A stretch of 64,000 nucleotides of DNA from Bacillus sp. V3B (GTDB lineage Bacteria > Bacillota > Bacilli > Bacillales > Cytobacillaceae). Where the stretch lies: assembly GCF_024494465.1 (NCBI RefSeq), contig NZ_JAETXM010000007.1, positions 1 to 64,000 on the forward strand, read 5' to 3'. Both the position numbers and the translations under genes were made by a program. Shown piece after piece: positions 53,294 to 62,256 of the stretch; position 1 is the stretch's first letter, and every line of letters starts with the position of its first letter. A model generated the notes under the pieces. That model did not search any database. It was given only the letters and a program-made list of their open reading frames with translations, and was not told the origin of the DNA.

Positions 53294-54364
53294 TTATTTT
53301 TTCTCGGCTACGGCTTCATTTGTCAGTTTTCTATATTCTGTTAGTACCTCTTTAGCTTTTTCTTTAGTTACGCCCTTTTTCTCCATATCTTTAATCCATA
53401 ACTCATCTAATACTTCCATTTTATTTACTATTTCTTCATGTTGTTTAGGTGTTGTTTTTGTAATTTCTACTCCACTTTCTTCAAAGTATTTCAATCCTTT
53501 CTCTTTTTCTTTATCCATTGTTTCATTGTTTAAAATGGTTGCCTCTTTCCCAGCCTGTAATAAAGCATCTTGGACATCATTTGGATAGGAATCCCATTTT
53601 TGTTTATTGATGGCATAAAAATTATTTGTTCCTCCAAAATTACTACCCGTAAGGATATAATTATGAATTTCCTCAAAGTGATAGGCAGCAGCGCTAGACA
53701 TAGGGAAAAACGAACCATCAATTACTTTTGTTGTAGTAGACTGATAAATATCCGGAACCTGCACAGTTACAGCTGAAGCATTAAACAAATCAGGGATAAC
53801 ATTGAGAATACCTCCTGAAGAGTACATTTTCATTCCTTTAAGATCATCCATTTTTTCAATCTTTTTATTTGCCGAAATAATATCGTTTGCTGGATTCATA
53901 AAGGAATATATTTTGACTAAATTATTTTTTTCTAATTCTTCTTTCAAAGCATCATCTAATAGCTGATCGAAAACCTTACCACTCGTTACAGCATCAGTAG
54001 CTAGTGAAGGAAGAGTGACAACCGAACTTAATGGAAGAAAGCTAGCCCCTGGAGGAAAAATATAGCCCATATCCACTGCACCATCTTTTACAAGTCCTGA
54101 CATCTCTGTAAAACTACCTAATTGACCTGCTGGATAATATTCAAACTTTATTTTTCCGCCAGATAATTCAACTGCTCGATCCATAAAAATTTCATTGACT
54201 TCATGTAAATAGTGACCTGTTGGAAGATGATTGGCATTCTGAATGACTATTTGTTCATCATTTTTACTCGAACCATCTCCTGCAGTTGCTTCCTTACTCC
54301 CACAAGCGGCAAGAAAAACACCTAAAATCATCAAGACTGCAAGTAAAAGTTTTCTTTTCCTCAT
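53294..54364 (-). CDS. DctP-type (TRAP) substrate-binding lipoprotein 1
   Basis: A 356-aa lipoprotein (MRKRKLLLAVLMILGVFLAAC, Cys about 21) with a TRAP-transporter periplasmic-domain fold: HYLHEVNEIFMDRAVELSGG, KFEYYPAGQLGSFTEMSGLV, DGAVDMGYIFP. The conserved carboxylate-binding Arg segment is not obvious by eye. The usual DctQ and DctM genes are absent nearby. It follows the ADH gene after a terminator-like hairpin. GGGAGATGAGTTA precedes the ATG. It may capture an organic acid or alcohol-derived substrate. Confidence 0.82.
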   Translation of the reverse strand: MRKRKLLLAVLMILGVFLAACGSKEATAGDGSSKNDEQIVIQNANHLPTGHYLHEVNEIFMDRAVELSGGKIKFEYYPAGQLGSFTEMSGLVKDGAVDMGYIFPPGASFLPLSSVVTLPSLATDAVTSGKVFDQLLDDALKEELEKNNLVKIYSFMNPANDIISANKKIEKMDDLKGMKMYSSGGILNVIPDLFNASAVTVQVPDIYQSTTTKVIDGSFFPMSSAAAYHFEEIHNYILTGSNFGGTNNFYAINKQKWDSYPNDVQDALLQAGKEATILNNETMDKEKEKGLKYFEESGVEITKTTPKQHEEIVNKMEVLDELWIKDMEKKGVTKEKAKEVLTEYRKLTNEAVAEKK

Positions 54365-54417
54365 TAACTCATCTCCCTATCCTTGTAATTGAATTAACAT
54401 CAAGATATCTAATAGAA

Positions 54418-54450
54418 AACTTCACTCTCTAGTGTATAGAGAGTGAAGTT
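54418..54450 (-). terminator. Terminator-like hairpin between adh and dctP
   Basis: AACTTCACTCTCTA pairs perfectly with TAGAGAGTGAAGTT around a 5-base loop, with TTTTC on the - strand. It may reduce read-through into dctP. Confidence 0.7.
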
Positions 54451-54458
54451 GGAACAGT

Positions 54459-55652
54459 TTATACATTAACTGCTAACCCAGAAACTTTACGAGCAACTTT
54501 TACAATGACTTCAGCTGGAATTTTATAACGTGCAGTTGGATCACTATGAACAGATTCAACAAAACCTTCTAAACTATCAATATTGTAGTCCTCAAATGAA
54601 TTCGGCAATCCTAATTCTTCACTAAATTGACGAATATAACTCACCACTTCATTTAAACATTGTTGGTTATCTTTGGATGGATTCTCAACCCCTATTACTC
54701 TAGCAAAACTTTGAATCCTTGGCAGATATAAAATTGGTAGTGATTCCAGCACCTCTGGTAGTAGTACAGCATTAGCTAAGCCATGTGGCACACCAAATTT
54801 AGCGCCAAATACATGTGCCATATTGTGTACAGGAACACCACTTGATGATTGAGTAAATGCAAGGATTGCCATAGAACTAGCCAATAACATATTGGCACGT
54901 GCCTCGACATTTTTCCCCTCTTTAACGGCAACTGGTAAATTTTCTATAATTAACTTCATTGCTTGCTCTGCATAAGCATCTGTCAATGGATTCGCTCTAG
55001 TTGAAAAATATCCTTCTACTGCATGCGTTAGGGCATCCATCCCTGTAAAGGCTGTAATTCTTGGAGGTAATCCTGTCGATAACTCAGGGTCTAGCAGAGC
55101 AATATCTGGTGATAAGTAGGGACTAACTATGCTCGCCTTTACTTTAAGGTCTTCATTATAAACGAGGGCTGCAGCAGACACCTCTGATCCTGTACCAGCG
55201 GTTGTTGGAATAGCTATAAATGGAATGTTTATTTCTTCTGCTTCCGGCCACTGTTCTCTAACCATGATCGTTAGACCCTCACGTATATCAGAGTAACCTT
55301 TGTTAAGTGCCCATCTTATACTTTTGACAGTATCAATGACACTTCCTCCGCCAAGAGCAATCAATGTATCTCCATTATGTTCTCTAACAAATTGAATCGC
55401 CTGATTGATATTTTGAGCTCTAGCATCTTGCTGTATATTGTCAAATGTCCCTACAAGCTGAACTTGGCCTGAAAGTCCATGAAACACCTCAGCGATTTGA
55501 CTTGTGACACCAGCTTGATTAAGTCCTTTATCAGTAAATAGAATGACTCGTTTCCCGCCAAGCCCCTGAACAAGACTAGGCAATGTTGTTCGGGATCCAG
55601 CTCCACTGTGGATAGCAGTTCTTACAGAATATTGAAAATTTGATAGTAGCAT
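54459..55652 (-). CDS. Iron-containing (group III) alcohol dehydrogenase
   Basis: A 397-aa Fe-ADH. It has the NAD(P) loop GGGSVIDTVKSI, the PTTAGTGSEVSAAALVYNED family block, and the metal ligands in ITAFTGMDALTHAVEGYFST and VPVHNMAHVFGAKFGVPHGL. It oxidises an alcohol to an aldehyde, or the reverse. AAGGAAGGTGACCTT precedes ATG 55652. It lies 34 bp after the aldehyde dehydrogenase stop, so the two are co-transcribed and probably act in sequence. Confidence 0.92.
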   Translation of the reverse strand: MLLSNFQYSVRTAIHSGAGSRTTLPSLVQGLGGKRVILFTDKGLNQAGVTSQIAEVFHGLSGQVQLVGTFDNIQQDARAQNINQAIQFVREHNGDTLIALGGGSVIDTVKSIRWALNKGYSDIREGLTIMVREQWPEAEEINIPFIAIPTTAGTGSEVSAAALVYNEDLKVKASIVSPYLSPDIALLDPELSTGLPPRITAFTGMDALTHAVEGYFSTRANPLTDAYAEQAMKLIIENLPVAVKEGKNVEARANMLLASSMAILAFTQSSSGVPVHNMAHVFGAKFGVPHGLANAVLLPEVLESLPILYLPRIQSFARVIGVENPSKDNQQCLNEVVSYIRQFSEELGLPNSFEDYNIDSLEGFVESVHSDPTARYKIPAEVIVKVARKVSGLAVNV

Positions 55653-55686
55653 AAGGTCACCTTCCTTGATTTTAGATAAAATTCTA

Positions 55687-57192
55687 TTAAAATATGCTAT
55701 AGGCTGGTCTTTGGTCTAAATCTCGTGCTAAGGATGTATGAACATGTTTTGTTTGAGTATATTCATATAAAACATCATCCCCAAGTTCACGACCTATTCC
55801 GCTCTGCTTATATCCACCAAAAGGAGCATCGAATCGCATCGCATGCCAATCATTTATCCAAACGGTTCCTGCTCTTAATTCTTTAACAATTTGCTTAGCT
55901 TTTACAACATCACTTGTCCAAACTCCAGCAACTAATCCATAAATAGAATCATTAGCGATTTCAATCGCTTCTTCAAGAGTCGAGTATCGAATGACCGCTA
56001 GAACAGGCCCAAATATCTCTTCTTGAGCAATTCGCATATCATTCCGAACATCAGCGAAAATAGTTGGTTGAATATAATATCCCTCTTCTAAACCTTCCAC
56101 TATGACACGTTGACCGCCATATACTAATCTAGCACCTTCTTGAATACCAATATCAATGTAACCGAGAATAGAATCTAGCTGACTTTTTGAAATAACAGGT
56201 CCCATTCCAGTATCAGGACTTTGAGGGTCCCCCACCTTAATCGTTTCGGCATACTTGACCAAACGTTCGAGTACTTCCTCATAGATGGAATCATGAACTA
56301 ATAAGCGTGTTCCTGACATACATATTTGTCCGGAGTGGAAACAAAAACCATGCAAAATGCCTGGGATAGAAATATCTAAGTCTGCATCCGGAAGAACAAT
56401 TCCAGGTGATTTTCCACCTAACTCAAGCGTCACTCGTTTAATCGTGTCAGAGGCTTGTGCCATAATGTTCTTGCCAATTTCTGTTGAACCCGTAAACGCA
56501 ACCTTATCAACACTTGGATGCGTTGTGAGTACATCTCCTACCTCCGAACCAGGACCTGGAATAACATTAAATACACCATCCGGAACCCCTGCTTGTGTAG
56601 CTAATTCAGCTATTTTTAAAGTGGAAAGTGGGGTATTAGAGGCTGGTTTCACGACAATCGAATTTCCCATTGCCAATGCAGGAACAACCTTCAGCATCGC
56701 TAACATTAAAGGCACATTCCATGGTGTGATAGCCGAAGCGACTCCAATCGGCTCTCTCCAAACTTCGTTATGATTCGATCCTACAGTTGGAAGAAACTCT
56801 ACATGTGCAAATTGGTGTAGTTTTTTCACCACCTGATCAATTAAATCTGCTGCCCTTGCTGGATCAGAATAAGCTTTGCGTCTTGTTGCACCTGAACTGA
56901 TAATATCCAGTTTTGCAATTTCTTCAATATTGTTGCGGATGAGATTGGCAAACTGTGTAAGAACCTCAGCTCTTTCTTGATATGACTTTCGTGACCATAC
57001 ACCTGAATCAAATGCCTTTCTTGCAGAAGCAATCGCCTTTTCTGTATCACTTTTGCTCGCCTTAGCCACTTTCGCAATCACTTGTCCATTTGCTGGGTTA
57101 CGGACATCAAAAGTTTGATTATGGTCTGCAGCCTGCCAGTTACCATTTATAAAAAGTGAAAACTCCAACAGCTGCTTCGTTTTATTAGCCAT
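55687..57192 (-). CDS. NAD(P)-dependent aldehyde dehydrogenase
   Basis: A 501-aa ALDH. The coenzyme motif is FTGSTEIGKNIM, the catalytic Glu is in VTLELGGKSPGIVL, and the nucleophile Cys in HSGQICMSGTRLL. The C-terminus FGGYKQSGIGRELGDD is typical of the PAD/betaine-type subfamily. It would oxidise the aldehyde produced by the adjacent alcohol dehydrogenase to a carboxylate for CoA activation. GAGGGATATTC precedes the ATG. Confidence 0.93.
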   Translation of the reverse strand: MANKTKQLLEFSLFINGNWQAADHNQTFDVRNPANGQVIAKVAKASKSDTEKAIASARKAFDSGVWSRKSYQERAEVLTQFANLIRNNIEEIAKLDIISSGATRRKAYSDPARAADLIDQVVKKLHQFAHVEFLPTVGSNHNEVWREPIGVASAITPWNVPLMLAMLKVVPALAMGNSIVVKPASNTPLSTLKIAELATQAGVPDGVFNVIPGPGSEVGDVLTTHPSVDKVAFTGSTEIGKNIMAQASDTIKRVTLELGGKSPGIVLPDADLDISIPGILHGFCFHSGQICMSGTRLLVHDSIYEEVLERLVKYAETIKVGDPQSPDTGMGPVISKSQLDSILGYIDIGIQEGARLVYGGQRVIVEGLEEGYYIQPTIFADVRNDMRIAQEEIFGPVLAVIRYSTLEEAIEIANDSIYGLVAGVWTSDVVKAKQIVKELRAGTVWINDWHAMRFDAPFGGYKQSGIGRELGDDVLYEYTQTKHVHTSLARDLDQRPAYSIF

Positions 57193-57341
57193 GAATATCC
57201 CTCTTTCTTGATTTAGCTTTATGAAAATATAGAAGATACATAGGAAATTTTCATTATTGGTTTATTGGGAAGGCGATGACCAATAGGTTGACTTAAAGCT
57301 AGTATTAGAAACATCCCCTATTTAAAACCAATCTGTTTATT

Positions 57342-58214
57342 TTATAATGTATTTATAATAAATTGATTACTATCTGAATCTACTGCTCTCCTTAACATTT
57401 CAAGTCTGACATTAAATTGTTTTCTCGCAAACTCATACACTTCACTAACTTTAATTCCAAACGCATCAACTTCACCTGAATTGATATTGTTATTAAACAT
57501 TAACTTCTCAGCAATCGGCCACCATTCATTCATTTTATCTTCAACAAATTGGTATATCTCTGGTTCCTCACGAATTAATTTCTGAAGAAGATAGGTACCA
57601 AAGGAAATATGTCGGGCTTCATCTCTCTTTATATTCTCGATCCCTTGCATTAAACCAGGCATCAAACCAAGGCGGTTTACACCTTCATACATTAAAAAGT
57701 AGGCTGTTTCGGCTTGAACCCCTTCTTGAAACATATTATAAATTGCTGAGGCTTCTGCTATTTCTTTATTTGTTGGATTATCTAACAATTTATTCATGGT
57801 ATTTGGCAGTACATTTAACCACATGTGTAAATGTTCTTCACTTGAATAAGCTATACTCCCTTTCTCCCCAATCTCCTTTAATATGATATTAAAAAATTCA
57901 ACGTGTTTTGCTTCTTCCCATAAGAAAGAAGTTAAATAGATTTCATCTTCTAACCAACCTTTTTTTCCGACGGCTACAATCATTGGGGTAATTTCATGTG
58001 TAACCGATTCTTCTCCGACAAGAAACTTTGAAAATCGTATCCTTAAAGTTTCTTGCTGCTCAGGAGTAAGATCTTTCCAATCTTCTTTATCTTGACTAAA
58101 ATCAATGTCGCTAGGATTCCAGACACCAAATTTTTTAGCCTTTTGAAATAATTGATACGTGAATGCGTTTTCATTAATTCCTCTGGATAGAGATACAATT
58201 TTTTCTTTTCTCAT
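57342..58214 (-). CDS. R2-like ligand-binding oxidase (R2lox), copy 1
   Basis: 290 aa, ferritin-like R2lox family. Metal ligands are E68, E101, H104, E164, E199 and H202 (VGEES, WEEAKHVEF, MFQEGVQAE, RDEARHISF). The partners of the family's Tyr-Val ether cross-link, V71 and Y159, are both present. Known members hold a Mn/Fe centre, bind a fatty-acid-like ligand and reduce O2. Class I ribonucleotide reductase R2 is excluded by the VxxxE and YNMFQE pattern and the lack of an nrdA neighbour. It lies 96 bp after copy 2. Confidence 0.88.
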   Translation of the reverse strand: MRKEKIVSLSRGINENAFTYQLFQKAKKFGVWNPSDIDFSQDKEDWKDLTPEQQETLRIRFSKFLVGEESVTHEITPMIVAVGKKGWLEDEIYLTSFLWEEAKHVEFFNIILKEIGEKGSIAYSSEEHLHMWLNVLPNTMNKLLDNPTNKEIAEASAIYNMFQEGVQAETAYFLMYEGVNRLGLMPGLMQGIENIKRDEARHISFGTYLLQKLIREEPEIYQFVEDKMNEWWPIAEKLMFNNNINSGEVDAFGIKVSEVYEFARKQFNVRLEMLRRAVDSDSNQFIINTL

Positions 58215-58310
58215 AAGTGTTCAGCCTACTTTCATATTTTTTTATAGCATGAAAGAGAAGTAATAGTTTCTCATTAAATAATCACTTCTCTCAATCATTT
58301 CTACCAATCA

Positions 58311-59180
58311 TTATTGTTTTGCCTTTTCTCTTAATGAGCTGGCATCATAAGACTTTTTGAGAATATTTAAACGTACTTCTAATTGCTTTCTTGCAAACGC
58401 TAACATATCAGGGATTTTCATCCCTAATCCATCTGTTCCTCCATTTTGGGCGAGAGAACCCCATGTGTATTCAGTTATTGGCCACCATTCATTTCTAATT
58501 TTGTTTTCAACAAAATGATAGATTTCTGGATCCTCTTCTGTGATTAAACGATGTAAAATATGATTACCAAACGAAATATGTCGTGACTCATCATGCTGTA
58601 AATTACGAATTCCTTCAAGTAAACCAGGAAGTACATTGTTTTTCTTACAAAAATCAGTAAAAGTGTAATAACTTGTTTCTGCTTGGATTCCTTCTTGATA
58701 AATATTATATATTGCTGCAGCTTCTGCCATGTTTTGTGGAGTGGCATCATCTATTAAACGGTTCATGATGGTTGGTAACGTTTCAAACCAAGTTTCTCGA
58801 TGTATACCAGTTGAATAATTGATATCCCCTGGTTCTCCAATTGCATCCATAAATAGTCTAAACATTTCAACATGTTTTGCTTCTTCAAAAACAAATGTCG
58901 TCAAATACATTTCTTCTTCAAGCCAACCCTTTTTTGCACAAGCCATAATCATTGGTAAAATATCCATTGTAACTGCTTCTTCACCAACTAAATGTCTTGA
59001 AACTTTTATTTTGATCGTTTCTTGTGTTTCAGGAGACAACCTTTTCCAATCTTCTTTATCCTGCGAAAAGTCAATTTTACTTGGGTCCCATATTCCAAAT
59101 TGTTTAGCTCTTTGATAAAGTTGGTAAGGAAACGAATTCTTATCAATTCCCCTAGTTAATGACATAATTTCTGTTCTCAT
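58311..59180 (-). CDS. R2-like ligand-binding oxidase (R2lox), copy 2
   Basis: 289 aa, about half identical to copy 1 by eye. It has the full ligand set E67, E100, H103, E163, E198, H201 and cross-link partners V70/Y158. GAAGGGATGATTGAACA precedes ATG 59180. Tandem R2lox genes directly upstream of ALDH and ADH genes on the same strand suggest an oxidative cascade on a hydrophobic substrate. The two copies may form homodimers of different specificity or a heterodimer. Confidence 0.88.
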   Translation of the reverse strand: MRTEIMSLTRGIDKNSFPYQLYQRAKQFGIWDPSKIDFSQDKEDWKRLSPETQETIKIKVSRHLVGEEAVTMDILPMIMACAKKGWLEEEMYLTTFVFEEAKHVEMFRLFMDAIGEPGDINYSTGIHRETWFETLPTIMNRLIDDATPQNMAEAAAIYNIYQEGIQAETSYYTFTDFCKKNNVLPGLLEGIRNLQHDESRHISFGNHILHRLITEEDPEIYHFVENKIRNEWWPITEYTWGSLAQNGGTDGLGMKIPDMLAFARKQLEVRLNILKKSYDASSLREKAKQ

Positions 59181-59425
59181 TGTTCAATCATCCCTTCAAT
59201 TTTAATTATATATTTTCCCCTAATGCCGATTGTTGACTTCAGGAGCTGAATCCCATTTTTTTGAAGCAAAGTGACTTTACTAGAAATTTATTTTATGTGT
59301 CCTCCTCTCTCACTCATTTTTAAATGTAAATATTTTAATCACACTTTCAGATATATTTGAAGGCGTTTTAAAAATGAAGTTAAAAAATAGTCACATTTTG
59401 CGAAATTCTAGAAAGGAAAATAGGT
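59181..59425. other. Upstream region of the R2lox pair
   Basis: About 245 bp. A single TTTTGCGAA sequence at 59397-59405 resembles one enhancer half-site, but no -24/-12 sequence follows. An orphan GAGAGGAGG ribosome-site-like stretch occurs near 59301 with no gene behind it. Confidence 0.35.
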
Positions 59426-59577
59426 TTAATTAGAAAGATGACAACAACCTGCAAGAGTACCTGCAATCGTCATAGCATCTGCTGTTTGATTCACATCAAG
59501 CTTAAGAAGTTTGGCTGCTGCTGCCTGCTGCTCCGTAACTATTTACAAAACCTGGTGGAACCATTCCTGTCTCCTGA
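59426..59577 (-). pseudogene. MmgE/PrpD-family gene fragment
   Basis: On the - strand the frames read GMVPPGFVNSYGAAG, then after a shift AAAAKLLKLDVNQTADAMTI followed by AGTLAG and a stop. This matches the internal helical block of MmgE/PrpD (2-methylcitrate dehydratase-like) proteins. Only about 45 residues remain. It shows that a dehydratase-like gene once stood in this cluster. Confidence 0.6.
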
Positions 59578-59613
59578 TAAGATTTAATTCTAAATTACCC
59601 TCTTTCACTCCAT

Positions 59614-60834
59614 TCATTTCGATGTTGATGAAATCATATGGGATGATGTTTTTGTAACTCCCTTTTTCTCGAGTTGCTCGATTTCTTCCTTTGAAAAATG
59701 TAAGTTTGAAAGAATTTGATCGGTATGCTGCCCCAATAATGGTGGTGCTGTACGTATTTCTCCTGGTGTTTCTGAAAAGAAAGTTGGAATGCCAATGGTT
59801 TTCATTTTACCAACAACTGGATGTTCAATTTCTTGAATCATTCCTCTTTCTAAATAATGGGGATCCTGTAACGCTTCATCAAATCGATTAATAGGTCCTG
59901 CAGGTACACCGGCCTTTTCACAGCGAGTTAACCAATAAGTATTATCTTGAAGTACCAATATGTTTTCAATTTCTCGCTCCAAATGCTCGACATTTTCCAT
60001 TCTCTTCGTATTGTCAATAAATAGAGGATTTTCAATCCATTCAGGCTTCTCAATAACATCTACACAGAATTTCTCCCAATTCCGTTGGTTTGCACAACCT
60101 AACATGAGATACGAATCTTTCGTTTTAAACGCTTGGTATGGAGCTAAAGAGCGATGACGATGGCCGGTTGCTTCTGGAACGATTCCATTTGTAAAATAAT
60201 GGGCAGATTCCCAAGCAAACCAAGGAAGACCTATTTCTGCCAAAGATAAATCAATATGTTGTCCTTTACACGTTTTTATTTTATGAATATAGGCAGCTAG
60301 AATGGAGTATACAGCCGTAATTCCGGCTCCGATATCATAGACTGCAATTCCAGACTTGGAAGGTCTTTTCCCTTTTTCACCCGTCATACTCATCAATCCT
60401 GTCATCCCTTGAGCAACAAGATCGAATCCACCTTTATGAGCATACGGACCCGTTTGACCAAATCCAGAAATCGAGCAATAAATAATTCCTTCGTTAATAT
60501 TTTTGAGTGTTTGATAGTCTATCCCGAGAGAGGCTGTTACACCAGGTCGAAAATTTTCAACAACAACATCTGCTTCTTCAACTAATCGATAGAAAATCTC
60601 CTTCCCTTCTTCTGTTTTAAGATTTAAAGCGATACTTTTTTTATTTCGATTTATTTGAAAAAAACTGATAGATTCTCCATTAATAAATGGCCCTGTGACA
60701 CGCGTATCATCACCTCCATTAACTTTTTCAATTTTTATGACCTCTGCACCAAGATCGGCTAAAACCATCGTACAGTATGGTCCAGCCATAATTTGCGACA
60801 AATCCATGATTTTTAGTCCATCAAGTGCTCCCAA
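59614..60834 (-). CDS. CaiB/BaiF-type (family III) CoA-transferase
   Basis: The start chosen is TTG 60834 (GALDGLKIMDLSQIMAGPYC), because AAAGGAGG lies 6-7 bp upstream; an ATG at 60876 is in frame but has no such site. The 406-aa product has LSQIMAGPYCTMVLADLGAE, ENFRPGVTASLGIDYQTLK and the catalytic Asp in GGFDLVAQGMTGLMS, typical of formyl-CoA or succinate/carnitine-CoA transferases. It would activate a carboxylate by moving CoA from a donor. It lies upstream of the R2lox-ALDH-ADH run. Confidence 0.88.
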   Translation of the reverse strand: MGALDGLKIMDLSQIMAGPYCTMVLADLGAEVIKIEKVNGGDDTRVTGPFINGESISFFQINRNKKSIALNLKTEEGKEIFYRLVEEADVVVENFRPGVTASLGIDYQTLKNINEGIIYCSISGFGQTGPYAHKGGFDLVAQGMTGLMSMTGEKGKRPSKSGIAVYDIGAGITAVYSILAAYIHKIKTCKGQHIDLSLAEIGLPWFAWESAHYFTNGIVPEATGHRHRSLAPYQAFKTKDSYLMLGCANQRNWEKFCVDVIEKPEWIENPLFIDNTKRMENVEHLEREIENILVLQDNTYWLTRCEKAGVPAGPINRFDEALQDPHYLERGMIQEIEHPVVGKMKTIGIPTFFSETPGEIRTAPPLLGQHTDQILSNLHFSKEEIEQLEKKGVTKTSSHMISSTSK

Positions 60835-60884
60835 ACCAGTTCCTCCTTTGAAAGATTCAGTGAATTTAATCTGCATTTTTCATG

Positions 60885-60894
60885 TTGTCGACAA
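60885..60894. promoter_or_regulatory. Palindrome TTGTCGACAA, candidate operator
   Basis: A perfect 10-bp palindrome 50 bp upstream of the CoA-transferase start. A near match (TTGTCGACAG) lies upstream of sigL. It could be a GntR-type or Spo0A-like site. Confidence 0.4.
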
Positions 60895-60988
60895 TCAACT
60901 ATATATATTATTATATACCTCGGTTTATCTTAAGTAAATAAATATATTAAAAATTCTAATAATTTGCTAAGTATAGAGATAAAGCCAT

Positions 60989-61030
60989 TTTACAGGAAGG
61001 TCTGTGGTTTCCCGCAGACCTTCCTGTAAA
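60989..61030 (-). terminator. Terminator after dctP copy 2
   Basis: TTTACAGGAAGGTCTG pairs perfectly with CAGACCTTCCTGTAAA around a 10-base loop. It ends the dctP2 transcript. Confidence 0.8.
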
Positions 61031-61035
61031 GTTTG

Positions 61036-62109
61036 TTATTTTGTAATTTCCTGTATAGCTGTTCGATATGATTCTAAAAGCTTTTCCCCATTTTCAACTC
61101 CTTTTTTCTTAACATCTTCTAACCATAAATCATCCAATGGAGCTAATACTTCCATTAGCTCTTTATTTTGTTCTTGGGTTGCCTCAGTAACCTCAATATT
61201 ATTCTTTTTCAGCTTGTCAATTAATTCTAGCTTCTTTTCTTCAATAGCTTCCGCCATTTTGACAGATGTTTCTTCCCCAGCTTGAATTAATGCTTTCTGA
61301 ACGTTTTCTGATAATGAATTGAATTTATTTAAATTCATGGCGATTACATTATTGGAAGCCCCAAAAGTTCCTTTATAAGCATAATTAATTTTCTCTTCTA
61401 GTTTATACTCGTCCATATTTGACATTGGAAACAGGTTCCCATCAATTACTTTTCTTTGTAATGATTCGTAAAGCTCTGGGGTTCTGATAGATACCCCATT
61501 TGCTCCTAACAAACTAGGGATATGATTCAGAACACCGGATACCGAACCAATTTTTAAACCAGCTACATCGCTCAGATTTTCAATCTTCTTATCCGTTGTA
61601 TATAATCCTTCTAGAGGAAATGAGATAACATACAATGGCTTTAAATGATTCGATTCCCATTCTTCGACCAATTCATTCTCTAACAGTTTTGTAAAAGCCT
61701 CTCCCATTTCAATTGCATTCGTAGTTAATGAAGGTAATAAGGTTACAGATGTTTTAGGAAGAAAACCAGCAGACGGTACATGAGACCAGCCTAAGTCCAC
61801 TGCCCCATCTTTAATTAGTTGAGCCATTTCAGTAATTCCCCCTAATTGCCCGGCAGAATAGTATTCGAACTTCACTTTACTATCGGATAACTCTACTACT
61901 CTTTCTTGAAAGGATTCCGTAATCCCCCCCATATAATGTCCTGCAGGTAAGTGGTCTCCCATAACTAATACAATTGGTTCACTGGAATCCGAAGGACTTT
62001 TGTTTTCTTCATTCCCTTCCGTAAAACTTTGCTGATTACCACAGGCTGCAAGGAATACCCCTAGTACTAAAAGTATCGAAACTAACATTGTTCGTTTCTT
62101 ATTTTTCAT
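61036..62109 (-). CDS. DctP-type (TRAP) substrate-binding lipoprotein 2
   Basis: A 357-aa lipoprotein (MKNKKRTMLVSILLVLGVFL, Cys about 23) with a TRAP binding-protein fold: GDHLPAGHYMGGITESFQER, FEYYSAGQLGGITEMAQLIK, DGAVDLGWSHVPSAG. It is clearly related to copy 1 at 53294. AAAGGGGGAGC lies 11 bp before the ATG. The permease gene is 148 bp upstream on the same strand, so the two may form a non-standard uptake system. DctQ/DctM genes are absent. Confidence 0.82.
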   Translation of the reverse strand: MKNKKRTMLVSILLVLGVFLAACGNQQSFTEGNEENKSPSDSSEPIVLVMGDHLPAGHYMGGITESFQERVVELSDSKVKFEYYSAGQLGGITEMAQLIKDGAVDLGWSHVPSAGFLPKTSVTLLPSLTTNAIEMGEAFTKLLENELVEEWESNHLKPLYVISFPLEGLYTTDKKIENLSDVAGLKIGSVSGVLNHIPSLLGANGVSIRTPELYESLQRKVIDGNLFPMSNMDEYKLEEKINYAYKGTFGASNNVIAMNLNKFNSLSENVQKALIQAGEETSVKMAEAIEEKKLELIDKLKKNNIEVTEATQEQNKELMEVLAPLDDLWLEDVKKKGVENGEKLLESYRTAIQEITK

Positions 62110-62256
62110 TCTAAAAAAGCTCCCCCTTTAATCCTATCTCATTTACAATAAATGTTACTAGTTGAATTCTGCGATCCAGCCTGGGTGTATGATTTCTAAA
62201 AACTTTGATTTAGAGGGCCAAGGCAACCTAAGCATACCCCTTTTATTTTCAATATC

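Noticed and set aside
57342-59180. Ribonucleotide reductase small subunits
   Set aside because: The R2lox cross-link residues, length near 290 aa and lack of an nrdA neighbour favour R2lox.
59397-59405. TTTTGCGAA upstream of the R2lox genes as a sixth enhancer
   Set aside because: Only one half-site, and no GG-N10-GC sequence on the - strand between it and 59180.
60835-60876. ATG 60876 as CoA-transferase start
   Set aside because: The AAAGGAGG site falls inside this stretch and is correctly placed for TTG 60834, where family homology also begins.
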